Of a stretch of 29,665 nucleotides of DNA, positions 29,581 through 29,665 are shown piece by piece (the stretch's first letter is position 1; each line of letters begins with the position of its first letter). This stretch comes from DAOPJM01 sp035399665 (GTDB lineage Bacteria > Bacillota > Clostridia > Christensenellales > CAG-138). The notes under the pieces were generated by a model. The model was not told the DNA's origin, ran no database searches, and was given only the letters and a program-made list of their open reading frames with translations. Both the position numbers and the translations under genes were made by a program. Location of the stretch: positions 1-29,665 of the forward strand of contig DAOPJM010000023.1 in NCBI GenBank assembly GCA_035399665.1, in the 5' to 3' direction.

Positions 29581-29630
29581 GTTGCTCCACAAAGTGGGTT
29601 ACAAAGTGGGTTATTTCGATTTGTAGCAAC
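29581..29630. repeat. Inverted repeat flanking the tandem repeat
   Basis: GTTGCT (29581-29586) plus ACAAA (29589-29593), with two extra bases between them, is the inverse of TTTGTAGCAAC (29620-29630). The arms enclose most of the 12-bp tandem repeat. This could be a recombination or protein-binding site, or a leader/terminator hairpin; no integrase is in the window. Confidence 0.4.
29589..29612. repeat. Perfect 12-bp tandem direct repeat
   Basis: ACAAAGTGGGTT occurs twice in direct succession (29589-29600 and 29601-29612) in gene-free DNA between two terminators. It could be two protein-binding sites on the same face of the helix or replication slippage. Confidence 0.6.
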
Positions 29631-29633
29631 AAA

Positions 29634-29659
29634 AAAAGAGCCGATATTTAGGCTCTTTT
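29634..29659. terminator. Bidirectional intrinsic terminator at the right edge
   Basis: AAAAGAGCC (29634-29642) pairs with GGCTCTTTT (29651-29659) around an 8-nt loop, with A-rich and T-rich flanks on both sides, so it can act in both directions. It probably separates the XRE unit from a gene beyond the right edge. Confidence 0.7.
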
Positions 29660-29665
29660 ATATGG

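Noticed and set aside
1..29665. tRNA, rRNA, CRISPR arrays, insertion sequences
   Set aside because: None recognised on reading both strands; no transposase, integrase or repeat-spacer pattern was seen.

Overview
The window looks like chromosomal DNA of an obligately anaerobic, GC-rich member of the Clostridia. Three things point there: a Gram-positive type PolC replicative polymerase, the Firmicute gene order rpsB-tsf-pyrH-frr-uppS-cdsA-dxr-rseP-ispG-polC, and a multi-subunit [FeFe] hydrogenase operon. No RNA genes, insertion sequences, prophage genes or CRISPR arrays were seen. A species cannot be named from the sequence alone.

Layout. Positions 163-1295 (minus strand) hold a monocistronic 56-residue peptide gene, with its own promoter and terminator, and a membrane-anchored SH3 protein. 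Positions 1593-9755 (plus strand) form the hydrogenase operon: hydC (NuoE-like), six regulatory or accessory genes, a small Trx-like [2Fe-2S] protein, hydB (NuoF-like) and hydA (catalytic H-cluster subunit). The six inserted genes are a DRTGG protein, an RsbW-like ATPase, a degenerate sensory-type [FeFe] hydrogenase, a second DRTGG protein, a PHP phosphoesterase and a second HATPase. The first five overlap by 1-4 nt. Positions 9756-15830 (minus strand) carry an MBOAT acyltransferase, a DHHW/AlgX-like protein, a TPR-RCC1 membrane-anchored protein and a compact FeoB. The feoB stop abuts the hydA stop exactly.

Positions 16009-16314 (minus) hold two tiny genes with a promoter inside the 3' end of polC. 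Positions 16394-28410 (minus) are the translation/lipid/isoprenoid/replication block. It reads from an rpsB promoter near 28540 and a second promoter before frr. Intrinsic terminator-like hairpins sit immediately upstream of pyrH and uppS. Positions 28747-29503 (plus) hold a small membrane protein overlapped by an XRE-type regulator, followed by terminators and a 12-bp tandem repeat.

How the genes fit together. HydABC-type enzymes couple NAD(P)H and ferredoxin oxidation to H2 evolution, or the reverse. The genes inserted between hydC and hydB look like a sensing and signalling relay that could match hydrogenase output to redox state or H2. That role is inference. The block is the most interesting part of the window.
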